Notes: a model not told the origin generated them from the letters alone. Numbered from the stretch's first letter, positions 48,788 to 58,402 are shown. The stretch is DNA of 64,000 bases from CAYUIG01 sp964444685 (GCA_964444685.1 CAYUIG010000017.1:1-64000); one strand, 5' to 3'. Translations and numbers: made by a program.

Positions 48788-49983
48788 CTGCGGACTCCTT
48801 CCTGGGTCCTCGTTCCCTCTGCGTCCTCTGCATCGCGGCCCGCGTGTGCGCGCCGCGCCTCGTGCGTAGTCATGCCCAGCGCCTCGGCGGCGCGGGCAAG
48901 GTCATCGTACTCGGGCTTGGCCCGGGCAGTTCCTCCCGGCAGCCGCACTTCCTTGCTGCGGATGCGCTGCCCTTCCCACTCCTCGACCGACTCGCTGCGC
49001 GGCAGTACGCTGCGCGCCACCGGCCAGTAGCGGACCCCGATCGTCGACGTGGCGCGGAACATCGCGTCCACTACCGCGTCGAGCGCGGACGCGGGCACCA
49101 GCGCCTCGATGCGCAGACCCGGACGGCCCTTCTTCATGAGCTGCATGGCGACGACCACGTCCACCGCTCCGGCCGCGAGAACCGCCTCCTGCGCGCCCGG
49201 CACGTCCTCGCCCGACATGTCGTCGATGTCGGCGACGAGTACGAGCAGCGAGCCCGCCGCAACCGATGCCACATCGCAGGAAACGAGCCGCAGGCAGTTG
49301 GGGCGATCCTCGTGCTCGCGCGTGCCCGCGCCGTAACCACTGCCGAGGATCACCATCTGCTGCGGCGCGGCGCGACCGCCGGTCAGCGTGGCGAGGATCA
49401 CCGCACCGGTGGGTGTCGTGCACTCGCCGGCAAGGTCGAAGCCCGTGACGGGGATGCCTTCGAGCAGGCGCAGCGTGGCGGGGGCAGGCGCGGCGAGACG
49501 GCCGTGCTCGGTGTCGACCCAGCCGCTGCCGACGGCAACCGGGCGCGTGTAGAATGCCTCGAAACCGAGCTGGTCCACCGCGGCCATCGTGCACAGGATG
49601 TCGAGGATCGCATCGAGCGCGCCCACCTCGTGGAAGTGCACCTTCTCGATCGTCGTGCCGTGCACTGCGGCTTCCGCCCCGGCCAGCGTATGGAACGCGG
49701 CGGATGCTCTCTCCTTCGCACGTGCAGGTGCAGCGCTCGCGTCGATGATCTCGAGCACATGCCTGAGGTGGCGGTGCTTCGTCTCACGCGGTGCCTCGAA
49801 GTTCACGCGCGCGCAGTCGAGCGCACCGCGGCGGACGCGGCCGATCTCGACGCGGATGTCGCCGAGGCCGAGCCCGGCGACGAACTCGCGCAGCCACGCC
49901 TCGGGCAGGCCGAGGTCGATGAGGCTGGCCAGGACCATGTCGCCGCTGATGCCGGCGAACGGATCGAATACGAGCGCTTTCAT
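48784..49983 (-). CDS. larC: Nickel-pincer cofactor biosynthesis protein LarC
   Basis: LarC is the CTP-dependent nickel insertase that completes the nickel-pincer cofactor of lactate racemase-type enzymes. The 399-residue protein begins with the family N-terminus KALVFDPFAGISGDMVLASLIDLG and contains the conserved GALDCARVNFEAP, FHTLAGAEAAVHGTTIEKVHFHEVGALDAILDI, YTRPVAVGSGWV and ECTTPTGAVILATL segments. It is one uninterrupted frame, unlike lactobacilli, where larC1/larC2 are joined by a frameshift. No larB, larE or larA is in the window. It overlaps the uvrC stop by ATGA. Codons near 49784-49829 are duplicated in the gap at 18598. Confidence 0.93.
   Translation of the reverse strand: MKALVFDPFAGISGDMVLASLIDLGLPEAWLREFVAGLGLGDIRVEIGRVRRGALDCARVNFEAPRETKHRHLRHVLEIIDASAAPARAKERASAAFHTLAGAEAAVHGTTIEKVHFHEVGALDAILDILCTMAAVDQLGFEAFYTRPVAVGSGWVDTEHGRLAAPAPATLRLLEGIPVTGFDLAGECTTPTGAVILATLTGGRAAPQQMVILGSGYGAGTREHEDRPNCLRLVSCDVASVAAGSLLVLVADIDDMSGEDVPGAQEAVLAAGAVDVVVAMQLMKKGRPGLRIEALVPASALDAVVDAMFRATSTIGVRYWPVARSVLPRSESVEEWEGQRIRSKEVRLPGGTARAKPEYDDLARAAEALGMTTHEARRAHAGRDAEDAEGTRTQEGVRR
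49784..49829 (-). repeat. larC segment duplicated at 18598-18643
   Basis: Partner of the 46-nt repeat described at 18598; 44 of 46 positions are identical. Here it is in frame inside larC and encodes GALDCARVNFEAPRE. Confidence 0.8.
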
Positions 49984-51827
49984 TCGGTGTTCACGGTGTC
50001 GCCCGCGAGGTGCTCGAGCAGCCGCTGCGCGAGTTTCTCCGAGATGCCGGCCACACCGGCGATCTCGTGCGGCGATGCACTGCGCAGTGCACGCACACTG
50101 CCGAAGCGCGCGAGCAGCTCGCGCTGCCGCCTCGGCCCGATGCCCGGCACCTGCGACAGCTCGCTCGACAGCGTCCGCCGCCCGCGCAGCTTCCGGTTGT
50201 AGCCGTGTGCGAAACGATGCGCCTCATCGCGCGTGCGCTGGAGCAGCCGGAGCGGCGCGCTCGTACGTGGCAGCCGCAGCGGCTCCGGCCGGCCGGGAAG
50301 GTAGACGAGCTCTTCCTTCTTGGCGAGGCTGGCGAATGCCACGTCGAGGGCGCCGGCCTGGGCAGCCGCCTGCACCGCCGCCCCGAGCTGGCCGCGGCCG
50401 CCGTCGATGAGCGCCAGCTCCGGCAGTGGCAGCTGCTCGGCGATCCGGCGCCGGAAGTAGCGGCCGACGACCTCCGCCATGGAGCGGAAGTCGTCGTTGC
50501 CCCAGTCGCCGCGGATGCGGAAACGTCTGTACTCCGACTTCTTCGGCTCGCCGTTCTCGAACACCACCGCACTGCCGACCAGCTCCGTGCCCTGCGTGTG
50601 CGAGATGTCGAAGCACACGATGAGCCGTGGCACCACCTTCATCTCGAGCGCTTCCTGCAGCTCGTACAGTGCGTCGTCCGCGCGCGCACGCACGGACTCC
50701 TCCATGACTGCACGCTCCTCGAGGAGGTGCCGCGCGTTCTGATTCGCCAGCTCCACGAGCCGCGCCTTCTCGCCGCGCACCGGTGCGTGCGTTCGCACCT
50801 TGTGCCCCGCCCGGTCCGCGAGGACCTCGCCCAGTGCGTCGCGATCCTCGAAGTCGAACGGAACGAGGATCTCACGCGGAAGGTCTTCGATGCCCTCGTC
50901 GCCCCTCTGGAGATAGAGGCGCGTGGCGGCGGTGGATACGAGCGCTTCCTCACTCTCGTCCGCCACGTTGTCGAAGAACTCGAGCTCGCGACCCAGCAGC
51001 TTGCCGCCGCGGATGCGCAGCCGCACCGCGCACGCGCGGTCGCCATCGCGCGCCACACCGATCACATCGGCATCGCGGTGGCGGATGTCGAGTGCGCGCT
51101 GGCGGCGTTCGATGTTGTCGAGGCCGGCAAGCACGTCGCGCAGCGTGGCCGCACGCTCGAAGTCCAGCCTGTCCGCCGCCTGCTGCATGTCCGTCTCGAC
51201 GCGTGCGCGCACGGGCGCCGTACGGCCCGCGAGCACCTCCTGGATCTCGTCGATCATGACGCGATACGACGCTTCGCTCTGAAGCCCGACGCAGGGCGCG
51301 AGGCAGCGGCCGATGTGGTAGTCGAGGCAAGGCCGGCTGGGCGCCTCGCGCGGCAGGTCGTAGCGGCAGCTGCGCACGGTGTACAGCCGCTTCACCACCT
51401 CGAGCGCCTGCCGCATCAGCCCCACTTCCGTGTACGGGCCGAAGTAGCGGCTGCCGTCGTTCTCGAGGCGGCGCGTCACGTAGACGCGCGGGAACGGTTC
51501 GGCGAGGGTAACCTTGATGTACGGATACTTCTTGTCGTCGCGCAGGCGGATGTTGAAGCGCGGCTGATGCGCCTTGATGAGGTTCGCCTCCAGCAGCAGC
51601 GCCTCCGCCTCCGACCCGACCACCATGGTGTCGATGTCCACCGTGAGGCGGAGCATCTCATGATTCTTCGGTGTGAGCGGATCGGTCGAGAAGTGGCTGC
51701 GCACCCGTGCGCGCAGCGACTTCGCCTTGCCGATGTAGAGGATCTCCCCGTCCCGCGCCTTGAACAGGTACACGCCCGGCTGGGCCGGCAGGTGCCGGAG
51801 CTTCCTGTCGAGCGTGTCCGCGGCCAC
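49980..51827 (-). CDS. uvrC: Excinuclease ABC subunit C
   Basis: The nuclease of nucleotide excision repair, cutting on both sides of lesions bound by UvrAB. The 615-residue protein has the N-terminal GIY-YIG domain (GVYLFKARDGEILYIGKAKSLRARVRSHF), the Cys-containing CLDYHIGRCLAPC segment, a UVR motif (DMQQAADRLDFERAATLRDVLAGL), the RNase H-like C-terminal nuclease (CFDISHTQGTELVGSAVVFENG, ALIDGGRGQLGAAV) and a helix-hairpin-helix end (QVPGIGPRRQRELLARFGS). GTG 51827 is preferred because AAGGAG lies 7 nt upstream; ATG 51848 adds seven residues and has a weaker site. Confidence 0.96.
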   Translation of the reverse strand: MAADTLDRKLRHLPAQPGVYLFKARDGEILYIGKAKSLRARVRSHFSTDPLTPKNHEMLRLTVDIDTMVVGSEAEALLLEANLIKAHQPRFNIRLRDDKKYPYIKVTLAEPFPRVYVTRRLENDGSRYFGPYTEVGLMRQALEVVKRLYTVRSCRYDLPREAPSRPCLDYHIGRCLAPCVGLQSEASYRVMIDEIQEVLAGRTAPVRARVETDMQQAADRLDFERAATLRDVLAGLDNIERRQRALDIRHRDADVIGVARDGDRACAVRLRIRGGKLLGRELEFFDNVADESEEALVSTAATRLYLQRGDEGIEDLPREILVPFDFEDRDALGEVLADRAGHKVRTHAPVRGEKARLVELANQNARHLLEERAVMEESVRARADDALYELQEALEMKVVPRLIVCFDISHTQGTELVGSAVVFENGEPKKSEYRRFRIRGDWGNDDFRSMAEVVGRYFRRRIAEQLPLPELALIDGGRGQLGAAVQAAAQAGALDVAFASLAKKEELVYLPGRPEPLRLPRTSAPLRLLQRTRDEAHRFAHGYNRKLRGRRTLSSELSQVPGIGPRRQRELLARFGSVRALRSASPHEIAGVAGISEKLAQRLLEHLAGDTVNTE

Positions 51828-51877
51828 GGTGCTTCTCCTTCGCTTCATGCCGCTCTCTGCTACCCCGGAAGGCGCGT

Positions 51878-53506
51878 TCAGCGCCGGAACCGGCGCGTGA
51901 TCCGGTCGAGAGCGGCAGAGGCCTCGGCCACGCCCAGCAGCCGGGCCGCCGCGAAGTACACGGGCCCGAAGACCGCTACGACGAGGAGCGCGACGAGGAT
52001 CGGGCCGACCGAAGGGGGAACGGGCAGCGCGGACGGCAGGAGCAGGAGTACGGCGCGGCCGGCCGCTGCGGCGGCGAACGCGGCGGCGAACAGACGGGCC
52101 AGGAGCCGCGCACCGGAGCCGACCGGTCCGATGCGGCGGCCGAGCGAGCGCCGGAGCATCACCCACTCGGTCCATGCGCCGACGCTCGTGCCGAACGCGA
52201 GACCGACCACGGCGAGGGAGTACTCACCCGTGAGCGTGATGTCGCGCAGCAGGAGCATCAGCGAGCCGCCCACGGCCGCGGACAGCACGACGCGCACGAT
52301 CGCGGCGAACATCGGCGTGCGCGTGTCGTGCAGCGCGAAGAACGCGGATGAGAAAAGGCGGGTTGCTGTCGACGCGAGCAGCGCGAGCGAGTAGGCCGCG
52401 AGGACGATCCATACGAGGAACGTATCCTCGCCGCCGAAACGGCCGGTCTGGTACAGCCCCGCGACGAGCACGTCTCCGATCGCGATGAAGGCGACCACGG
52501 AGGGAACGACGAAGACGGACATCTGCCGCAGCCCCGCGTTCACCCTGCGCGCGAGCGCTTCGGTATCGGTGCGGCCGCGCGACAGCTCCGGCAGTTCGGC
52601 TGCAGCGATCGACATTCCGAACAGGCTGACTGGAAGGACGTACAGAATCTGTGCGTACGTGAGCGCCGCGTACGCGCCGCGCGCCAGCAGTGAACCGAGG
52701 ATGAGGTCCACGTAGCTGCCGATCTGCACGGCGCCGCGGCCGAGGATCGCGGGGCCCGCGTTGCGCAACGCGGTGCGCACGCCCTCCACGCGGGTGTCCG
52801 GCCGGAAGCGCAGGCTCCGCTCCAGCGAGAGCACCCAGGGAAGCTGCACGAGGAACTGGAGGGCTCCGCCGGCCAGCGCACCCCATGCCAGTGCGACGAC
52901 GAGCCGGTCGAGGTTCAGGCGATTCCCCAGAAGGAGCAGCGTCGCGATGATCGCGCCGTTCCAGAGCACGGGCGCGAAGTAGGGGATGAAGAACTTGCGG
53001 TGCGAGTTCAGTACGCCGAGTGCCCATGCGGAAAGCACGAGGATCCCCGTCATCGGGAAGATGATGCGCACACACTGGATGGTCAGCTCGCGCGCGAGTC
53101 CTTCGAACCCCGGCGTGAAGATGGTGACGAAGAGCGGCGCGAGCAGAACGCCGATGAGAGTGAGCGCACCGACCACCGCGAAGAGGAGTGCGAACACGGC
53201 CCCCGCGACGCGCCCTGCCTCTTCCCTGCGCCCGCGCTCGAGCAGCTCCGAATAGATCGGGATGAAGGACGCGCTGAGTGCGCCTTCACCGAGCAGGTTC
53301 TGGAGGATATTGGGCGCACGCAGCGCCGCCTTGAAGACGTCGGCGTGCAGGCTCGTTCCGAAGTAGTGCGCGATGATGCGTTCGCGCACGAGACCGGCGA
53401 TGCGGCTGGTGAGGATCCCTGCGGCTACGAGCGGCGCGGCACCGCCGGCCGGGCGCTTCGGTGCGGTCGGCGTGGCCGGAGCCCCGCCCTCAGGACTCCC
53501 GTTCAC
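51878..53506 (-). CDS. murJ: Lipid II flippase MurJ
   Basis: Moves lipid II across the inner membrane for peptidoglycan synthesis. The 542-residue protein has about 14 transmembrane segments and the MVF/MurJ landmarks ILTSRIAGLVRERIIAHYFGTSLHADVFKAALRAPNILQNLLGEGALSASFIPIYSELL at the N-terminus, RLFSSAFFALHDTRTPMFAAIVRV and VLNSHRKFFIPYFAPVLWN. It starts with GTG 53506 inside the end of the small coiled-coil gene (17-nt overlap). Its stop is 50 nt before uvrC. Confidence 0.95.
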   Translation of the reverse strand: MNGSPEGGAPATPTAPKRPAGGAAPLVAAGILTSRIAGLVRERIIAHYFGTSLHADVFKAALRAPNILQNLLGEGALSASFIPIYSELLERGRREEAGRVAGAVFALLFAVVGALTLIGVLLAPLFVTIFTPGFEGLARELTIQCVRIIFPMTGILVLSAWALGVLNSHRKFFIPYFAPVLWNGAIIATLLLLGNRLNLDRLVVALAWGALAGGALQFLVQLPWVLSLERSLRFRPDTRVEGVRTALRNAGPAILGRGAVQIGSYVDLILGSLLARGAYAALTYAQILYVLPVSLFGMSIAAAELPELSRGRTDTEALARRVNAGLRQMSVFVVPSVVAFIAIGDVLVAGLYQTGRFGGEDTFLVWIVLAAYSLALLASTATRLFSSAFFALHDTRTPMFAAIVRVVLSAAVGGSLMLLLRDITLTGEYSLAVVGLAFGTSVGAWTEWVMLRRSLGRRIGPVGSGARLLARLFAAAFAAAAAGRAVLLLLPSALPVPPSVGPILVALLVVAVFGPVYFAAARLLGVAEASAALDRITRRFRR

Positions 53507-53774
53507 CGGGTGGGAGCAGCTCCTCGCGCTTCGGCTTCGACTCGAGGAGACGGTGCAGGAAGGCGCTTTCCTCGTCGAGGCGCTGGACTTCCTTCGACAG
53601 CCGGTCGACTTCCGACTCGAGCGCGTTGATGCGCTCGGGCATGCCCTCTCCGCCGAGCTGACGGTTGCCCTCGAGCCGGGCCGCGATCGCGCGGCCGACC
53701 TGCGAGTCGAGGATCACCGCGGTCAGCGGGATCATGAGCGCCACCAGCAGGACGACCAGAACGAGGAAGAGCAT
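53490..53774 (-). CDS. Small membrane-anchored coiled-coil protein
   Basis: A 94-residue protein with one N-terminal transmembrane helix (LFLVLVVLLVALMIPLTAVIL, residues 2-22) followed by a charged heptad-rich region (GMPERINALESEVDRLSKEVQRLDEESAFLHRLLESK, about 44-80) predicted to form a coiled coil. The layout resembles phage-shock PspB-like or divisome accessory proteins, but no family is proven. It sits between bshC (8 nt) and murJ (overlapping 17 nt), which suggests an envelope role. ATG 53774 is used. Confidence 0.7.
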   Translation of the reverse strand: MLFLVLVVLLVALMIPLTAVILDSQVGRAIAARLEGNRQLGGEGMPERINALESEVDRLSKEVQRLDEESAFLHRLLESKPKREELLPPGERES

Positions 53775-53782
53775 GGTCGAAG

Positions 53783-55438
53783 CTACCCGGCGCTGGCAGC
53801 GGCCGGCAAGCCGCCCTCGCAGTGCACGCCGTTCCAGCCGTCGCTCCGGCCATCGAGCCGCACGTCGATCGCCTCGGCCACGGCGCGCAGGAGGGAGGGA
53901 CCGTACCGACAAAGGTACGGCAGCGCGTTCAGGCGCCGCTCCTGGGGCGTGTTGCCCGGATGCAGGTTCACCGACGCCTTGCGCAGCTGCTCGAGCTCGA
54001 TCTCGCTGCGCTTGCGCAGATGCCGCGCGGCCTTCGTCTCGGCCGCCCGGACGCGCGAGAGAATGCGGTTCCGCTCTCCCTCCATCCAGCCGATGAGCGT
54101 GGGGTCGATGGCACCTGCGGCCTCGGCGAGCGCTGCCCAGTCCCGCTCCACATCCCTGCGCGCCGCCTCGACCGCGGCCGTGACATCGGCCGGCATGCGC
54201 GAACGGACGACCGACGCGACCAGCTCGTGGTACGGCCGCTCCACGTCCTCCGGCTCGAGCCCGAACTTCGTCAGCACTTTCGCGACCTTCGACTCGACGA
54301 TCGTCACGCCCGCGCGCGGGTGCACCACCGGCGGCGTGATGCCGTGCGCGTTGAAGAGACAGCCGATCTGCGCGAAGTACGAGATCTCGCCCGGCCCCGC
54401 GACGTACGACAGCGTCGGCAGCACCGTGCTCTCGACGACCGGCCGGAGCAGCACGTTCGCGCTGAAGCGCTCCGGTTCGCTCTCGAGGAGTGCGTGAATC
54501 TCGTCATCGGTGAACGTGCGCTTCGTGCGGCGCAGCGCCCAACCCGCACCATCGCGCACGAGTCGCTCGCGGCCGTGCTCATCCTCGAACAGCACGTTCG
54601 CGGCATCCTCCGCAATCGCAACCTGTTCGTGGAAGCCGGCCTCGATCAGACGCTCCGTCTGACGCGCGAGTGCTGCCGTGTGCCGCTCGAACGACATCAG
54701 CTCGCGCCGCAGCACGGGCGCCGCCGCGCGCTTCAGCGCGGGATGCGCGGAGTCGAGCGTGGCAAGGTCGAAACCGTCGAGCAGCGCGCGCAGCCATTCG
54801 TGGAACGCATCCGCCATCGAGCGGCCCGGCGCGAACGCATCAAGCAGCTTCGAAGCGTATGACGCGCGGAACGGCGTGTCGGGCAGGCGTTCGATCGCGG
54901 ACTCGACGAGCGGCCGCACGTCGTCGGGGAGGAAGCGCTTCGCCATCGACACGGGCGGCGCATCACTCTCGAGCGCATAGCGGTGCAACCCGTTCGACTC
55001 GTCCACAATCCACGTGGCGTGCGCTTCGTCCCAGTCGTGGTCGTCGGACGCGACCCAGAACACCGCGAGGACGGGCGCACCGAGCTGCGCCTCGAGCGCC
55101 TCGGCAAGGCGGATGGCCGTGAGCGTCTTGTACAGCGTGTAGAGCGGTCCGCCGAACAGCGCAGGCTGCTGGCCGGTGGTGACGACATAGCCGTCGCCGG
55201 CGAGGATGCGGGACAGCTTGGCTGCGGCTGCGTCCGAGGTCGGCCGGAGCGCATCCGCCAGACGGGAACGTTCGGACGCTCCCAGGCGCGCGGAGACTTC
55301 CGCAGCACGACGGACGTACGCCTGCGAGTCGCTGAATCTTCCGACGTAGAACGGTGCGAGCGCCGGGTCGCCGGCCTGATAGGCCTGCGCGAGACCGGAA
55401 CCACGAACCGGATGTGTACGAATCTCAGGCAGCGTCAT
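53783..55438 (-). CDS. bshC: Bacillithiol biosynthesis cysteine-adding enzyme BshC
   Basis: Last step of bacillithiol synthesis: adds cysteine to GlcN-malate. The 551-residue protein shows the BshC features FVVTTGQQPALFGGPLYTLYKTLTAIRLAEAL-like (VTTGQQPALFGGP near residue 86), VLAVFWVASDDHDWDEA, LLRPVVESTVLPTLSYVAGPGEISYFAQ and the C-terminal helical core with LRKASVNLHPGNTPQERRLNALPYLCRYG. Bacillithiol is made by Firmicutes, Deinococcus and several FCB-group/Gemmatimonadota lineages, so this supports the taxonomic guess. bshA and bshB are not in the window. It overlaps rlmH by ATGA. Confidence 0.95.
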   Translation of the reverse strand: MTLPEIRTHPVRGSGLAQAYQAGDPALAPFYVGRFSDSQAYVRRAAEVSARLGASERSRLADALRPTSDAAAAKLSRILAGDGYVVTTGQQPALFGGPLYTLYKTLTAIRLAEALEAQLGAPVLAVFWVASDDHDWDEAHATWIVDESNGLHRYALESDAPPVSMAKRFLPDDVRPLVESAIERLPDTPFRASYASKLLDAFAPGRSMADAFHEWLRALLDGFDLATLDSAHPALKRAAAPVLRRELMSFERHTAALARQTERLIEAGFHEQVAIAEDAANVLFEDEHGRERLVRDGAGWALRRTKRTFTDDEIHALLESEPERFSANVLLRPVVESTVLPTLSYVAGPGEISYFAQIGCLFNAHGITPPVVHPRAGVTIVESKVAKVLTKFGLEPEDVERPYHELVASVVRSRMPADVTAAVEAARRDVERDWAALAEAAGAIDPTLIGWMEGERNRILSRVRAAETKAARHLRKRSEIELEQLRKASVNLHPGNTPQERRLNALPYLCRYGPSLLRAVAEAIDVRLDGRSDGWNGVHCEGGLPAAASAG

Positions 55439-55902
55439 CCCCTGCCCTTGTGATAGGGTTCGCCGCGAACGATGGTGCCGGCGCGGTAGAGCTGCTCCGC
55501 CAGGACCAGCCGCGCGAGTTCGTGCGGCAGCGTCATGGACGAGAGCCTCATGCGGTGGCGCGCAGCATCGAGGACCGCGTCACCGAGACCGAACGCGCCG
55601 CCGATCACGAACATCGCGCCCGGCGCCGCACGCACCGCGAGCTGCGAAAGGTATTCCGCGAGACGCTCCGACGACCACGCGTCGCCGGTGCGGGTGAGTG
55701 CGACGACGTCATGGCCGGTGGGCACCCGGCCGAGCAGCCGCTCCGCTTCGACGCCGCGCGCCGACACGGGATCGCGGCCGCCCGCCGGACGCACCTCCGA
55801 GACTTCGAGCGTCCAGTAGCGGGCGGCCCGCTTCTCGTACTCCTCGACCGCGGGGGCGAGCAGCGCACCGGTGCGGCCGACGACGAGGACACCGACCCGC
55901 AA
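55435..55902 (-). CDS. rlmH: 23S rRNA (pseudouridine1915-N3)-methyltransferase RlmH
   Basis: SPOUT-class methyltransferase acting on Psi1915 of 23S rRNA. The 155-residue product has the usual length, a strand VGVLVVGRTG, the SAM knot loop FVIGGAFGLGDAVLDAARHRMRLSSMTLPHELARLVLAEQLYRAG and the C-terminal IVRGEPYHKG. The start is TTG 55902, 5 nt after the dehydrogenase stop; upstream in-frame starts lie inside that gene. It overlaps bshC by ATGA. Confidence 0.95.
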   Translation of the reverse strand: MRVGVLVVGRTGALLAPAVEEYEKRAARYWTLEVSEVRPAGGRDPVSARGVEAERLLGRVPTGHDVVALTRTGDAWSSERLAEYLSQLAVRAAPGAMFVIGGAFGLGDAVLDAARHRMRLSSMTLPHELARLVLAEQLYRAGTIVRGEPYHKGRG

Positions 55903-55907
55903 AGGCC

Positions 55908-57200
55908 TCAGGCGTAGATGCCGCGCAGCCGATGCACGGCCGATACGCGATCGATCGCCAGCATGTACGCCGCCGTACGCATGTTCACCTCGTGCTGCCG
56001 CGCGTACGTGAGCACGTTGTGGAACGAGCGGATCATCACCTCGCGCAGCCGCGACACGACCGTGTCCTCGCTCCAGTAGTACCCCTCGCGGTTCTGCACC
56101 CACTCGAAGTAGCTCACCGTCACGCCACCGGCGTTCGCGAGGATGTCCGGGATCACGAAGATGCCCTTCTCATCCAGGATCGCATCCGCGAGGGCCGTCG
56201 TCGGGCCGTTCGCACCTTCGGCGATGATCTTCGCCTTGATGTTGCGCGCGTTGTGGCGCGTGATCACGTTCTCGAGCGCGGCTGGCACCAGCACATCCGT
56301 CTCGATCTCGAGCAGCTGCTCGTTCGTGATCGCATCACCATTCGGGAAGCCCTCGAGGAACTTGTTCTGCCGGATCCAGTCGATGGCCTCCGACACGTAG
56401 ATCCCGTTCGGGTTGTACACCGCGCCGGACTTGTCGCCGATCGCGATGACCGTGAGCCCCTCCTCCTCGAGCAGACGCGCCGCGACGGAGCCCACGTTGC
56501 CGAAGCCCTGGACCGCCACCTTGGTTCCACTCAGCGGCATCCCGAGTTCCCGCAGCGCTTCCTTCACGACGATCTTCACGCCCCGCCCCGTGGCCTCGCG
56601 GCGGCCGAGCGAACCGCCCATCGCAACCGGCTTGCCCGTGACCACGGCCGTCACGGTGTGGCGCTTGTGCATGGAGTACGTGTCCATGATCCACGCCATC
56701 ACCTGCTCGTTCGTGTTCACGTCCGGCGCGGGCACGTCCGACTCGGGACCCAGCACCTCGAGAATCGATGCGGTGTAGCGGCGCGTGAGCCGCTCCAGCT
56801 CCCCTGCCGACAGGCGCGACGGCTCACAGATCACGCCGCCCTTCGCGCCGCCGAACGGGATGTCCACCACCGCGCACTTCCACGTCATCCACGCCGCGAG
56901 TGCGGTCACCTCGTCGAGGGTCACACCCATGTCGAAACGGATCCCTCCCTTCGCCGGACCGCGCGACGTGTTGTACAGCACGCGGTAGCCGGTGAAAACC
57001 TCCACTTCGCCATTGTCCATGTGAACGGGAATGGAGGTGATGATCTGCTTCTCGGGGTGACGGAGGATCTTGTAGATGCCGGGGTCCAGCGACAGGAGTT
57101 CGGCAGCGCGATCGAAACGCTGCATCATGCCTTCGAATGGATTGTCTTCGTTGAAGACCGGATTGGGGCCCCGTGCGTCGAGGCTTCGGGCGCCTTCCAT
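55908..57200 (-). CDS. gdhA: Glu/Leu/Phe/Val dehydrogenase (glutamate dehydrogenase)
   Basis: NAD(P)-dependent oxidative deamination of glutamate (or a branched-chain amino acid). The 430-residue protein has the substrate-binding catalytic Lys region GGAKGGVICEPSRL, the N-terminal PVHMDNGEVEVFTGYRVLYNTSRGPAKGGIRF, PAPDVNTNEQVMAWIMDTYS and the Rossmann loop VAVQGFGNVGSVAARLL. Length matches hexameric small GDH. It is probably the first gene of the rlmH-bshC-murJ-uvrC transcript; 155 nt separate it from lpxK, with no hairpin or other feature I can see. Confidence 0.93.
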   Translation of the reverse strand: MEGARSLDARGPNPVFNEDNPFEGMMQRFDRAAELLSLDPGIYKILRHPEKQIITSIPVHMDNGEVEVFTGYRVLYNTSRGPAKGGIRFDMGVTLDEVTALAAWMTWKCAVVDIPFGGAKGGVICEPSRLSAGELERLTRRYTASILEVLGPESDVPAPDVNTNEQVMAWIMDTYSMHKRHTVTAVVTGKPVAMGGSLGRREATGRGVKIVVKEALRELGMPLSGTKVAVQGFGNVGSVAARLLEEEGLTVIAIGDKSGAVYNPNGIYVSEAIDWIRQNKFLEGFPNGDAITNEQLLEIETDVLVPAALENVITRHNARNIKAKIIAEGANGPTTALADAILDEKGIFVIPDILANAGGVTVSYFEWVQNREGYYWSEDTVVSRLREVMIRSFHNVLTYARQHEVNMRTAAYMLAIDRVSAVHRLRGIYA

Positions 57201-57355
57201 GGCTCGGGTTGTTCTCCTCAGCTATGCCGGCGCGACATCGCGCCCACGCGCGCAGGCGGAAGCTCCCGTGGAGCCCCGTCGCCGACCGCGCTACGTTTCC
57301 TTCGTTTGCCGTTTCCTCGCCGCGGCGTATCGGCGCATGGCAACGGCGCAATCCT

Positions 57356-58402
57356 TCATGGTAGGCTATCTTGCGCCCGTTCGCCAGCCTGTTGAACGGC
57401 GGCGACCCGGTCCAGCGCGGCCACGATCGCTTCGCGGCCCGATTCCACCTCCACGGTCTGCGCGAGCAGCCACGCCTCGTCTGCAGCCAGCAGCACCGCC
57501 AGCCGCATCCAGTCCTTTTCCGTCGTGACGATCGGACGCCCGCCCGCGGCGGCACGGATTCTCTGCAGATCCGCATCGTCGTACGCGTGATGGTCCGGAA
57601 AAGCCATGAGACCGGCGACGTCTGCACCCGCCGCGCGCGCGGCGTGCAGAAACGAATCGGGGTCCGCAACGCCCGCGACGGCGAAAACCTCGCCTCCCGG
57701 TGGATCGGACGGTGCCCCGCCCCGGCGCCAGCCGTCCGGGACCAGGGCCACGCGCGCCGTCGGTTTGCCCGGCAGGATCCGGCGGATGTCGGCCTCGACC
57801 GCGGCCGCCCGCTCCGGTGGTGCGGACTTGCGCGTGACGACGATCAGGCCGGCGCGTTTCAATGAGCTCGCAGGTTCGCGCCACGGCCCGCGCGGCAGCA
57901 GCGGCCTCCTCGCGCGCCACCGTTCCGCCGCGATCAGTACGATGTCGAGGTCGCGGGCAAGGCGGCGGTGCTGGAAGCCATCGTCCAGGACGAGAAGCTG
58001 CGCGCCACGCGCCGCCGCTTCCGCCGCTCCCGCCACACGATCCGGGCGCGCCACCACGATGCGTTCCGGGTTCCAGTGTGCGTGCAGCGCAGGCTCGTCT
58101 GCCGTGCGGCCGCCGTGCAGGATCGCGCTGCGGAGCCCGCGCTCTTCGATGCTGTCCGCGATCCATGCAGCGAACGGCGTCTTGCCCGACCCTCCCACGG
58201 CGATGTTGCCGATCGTGATGACGGGCACTGCCGCACGATGCGCGCGCAGCACGCCCGCATCGTAGGCGCGATTGCGCACAGCCACGACGGCGCGATACAC
58301 CCCTTCGAACGGCGCGAGCAGGAGTGCGAGCTCGAGTGCAGGCCCGCCATCGCCCTGCCACATGCGATGCGCAGCACGCGCCACGCGCTCACGGACCCGC
58401 AT
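57356..58402 (-). CDS. lpxK: Tetraacyldisaccharide 4'-kinase
   Basis: Phosphorylates the 4' position of the lipid A disaccharide to give lipid IVA. The 348-residue protein has an N-terminal membrane-associating helix, the P-loop TIGNIAVGGSGKTPF (about 60-74), VLDDGFQHRRLARDLDIVL (about 145-163) and the C-terminal VTTEKDWMRL motif. ATG 58402 is used; ATGs at 58411 and 58432 are in-frame alternatives. It overlaps the DUF374 gene by 14 nt. It is the last lpx gene of the operon that starts upstream of the window end. Confidence 0.95.
   Translation of the reverse strand: MRVRERVARAAHRMWQGDGGPALELALLLAPFEGVYRAVVAVRNRAYDAGVLRAHRAAVPVITIGNIAVGGSGKTPFAAWIADSIEERGLRSAILHGGRTADEPALHAHWNPERIVVARPDRVAGAAEAAARGAQLLVLDDGFQHRRLARDLDIVLIAAERWRARRPLLPRGPWREPASSLKRAGLIVVTRKSAPPERAAAVEADIRRILPGKPTARVALVPDGWRRGGAPSDPPGGEVFAVAGVADPDSFLHAARAAGADVAGLMAFPDHHAYDDADLQRIRAAAGGRPIVTTEKDWMRLAVLLAADEAWLLAQTVEVESGREAIVAALDRVAAVQQAGERAQDSLP

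Noticed and set aside
48784..49983. Frameshifted larC, as in larC1/larC2 organisms
   Set aside because: The reading frame is continuous over the full family length; no slippery site or stop is needed.
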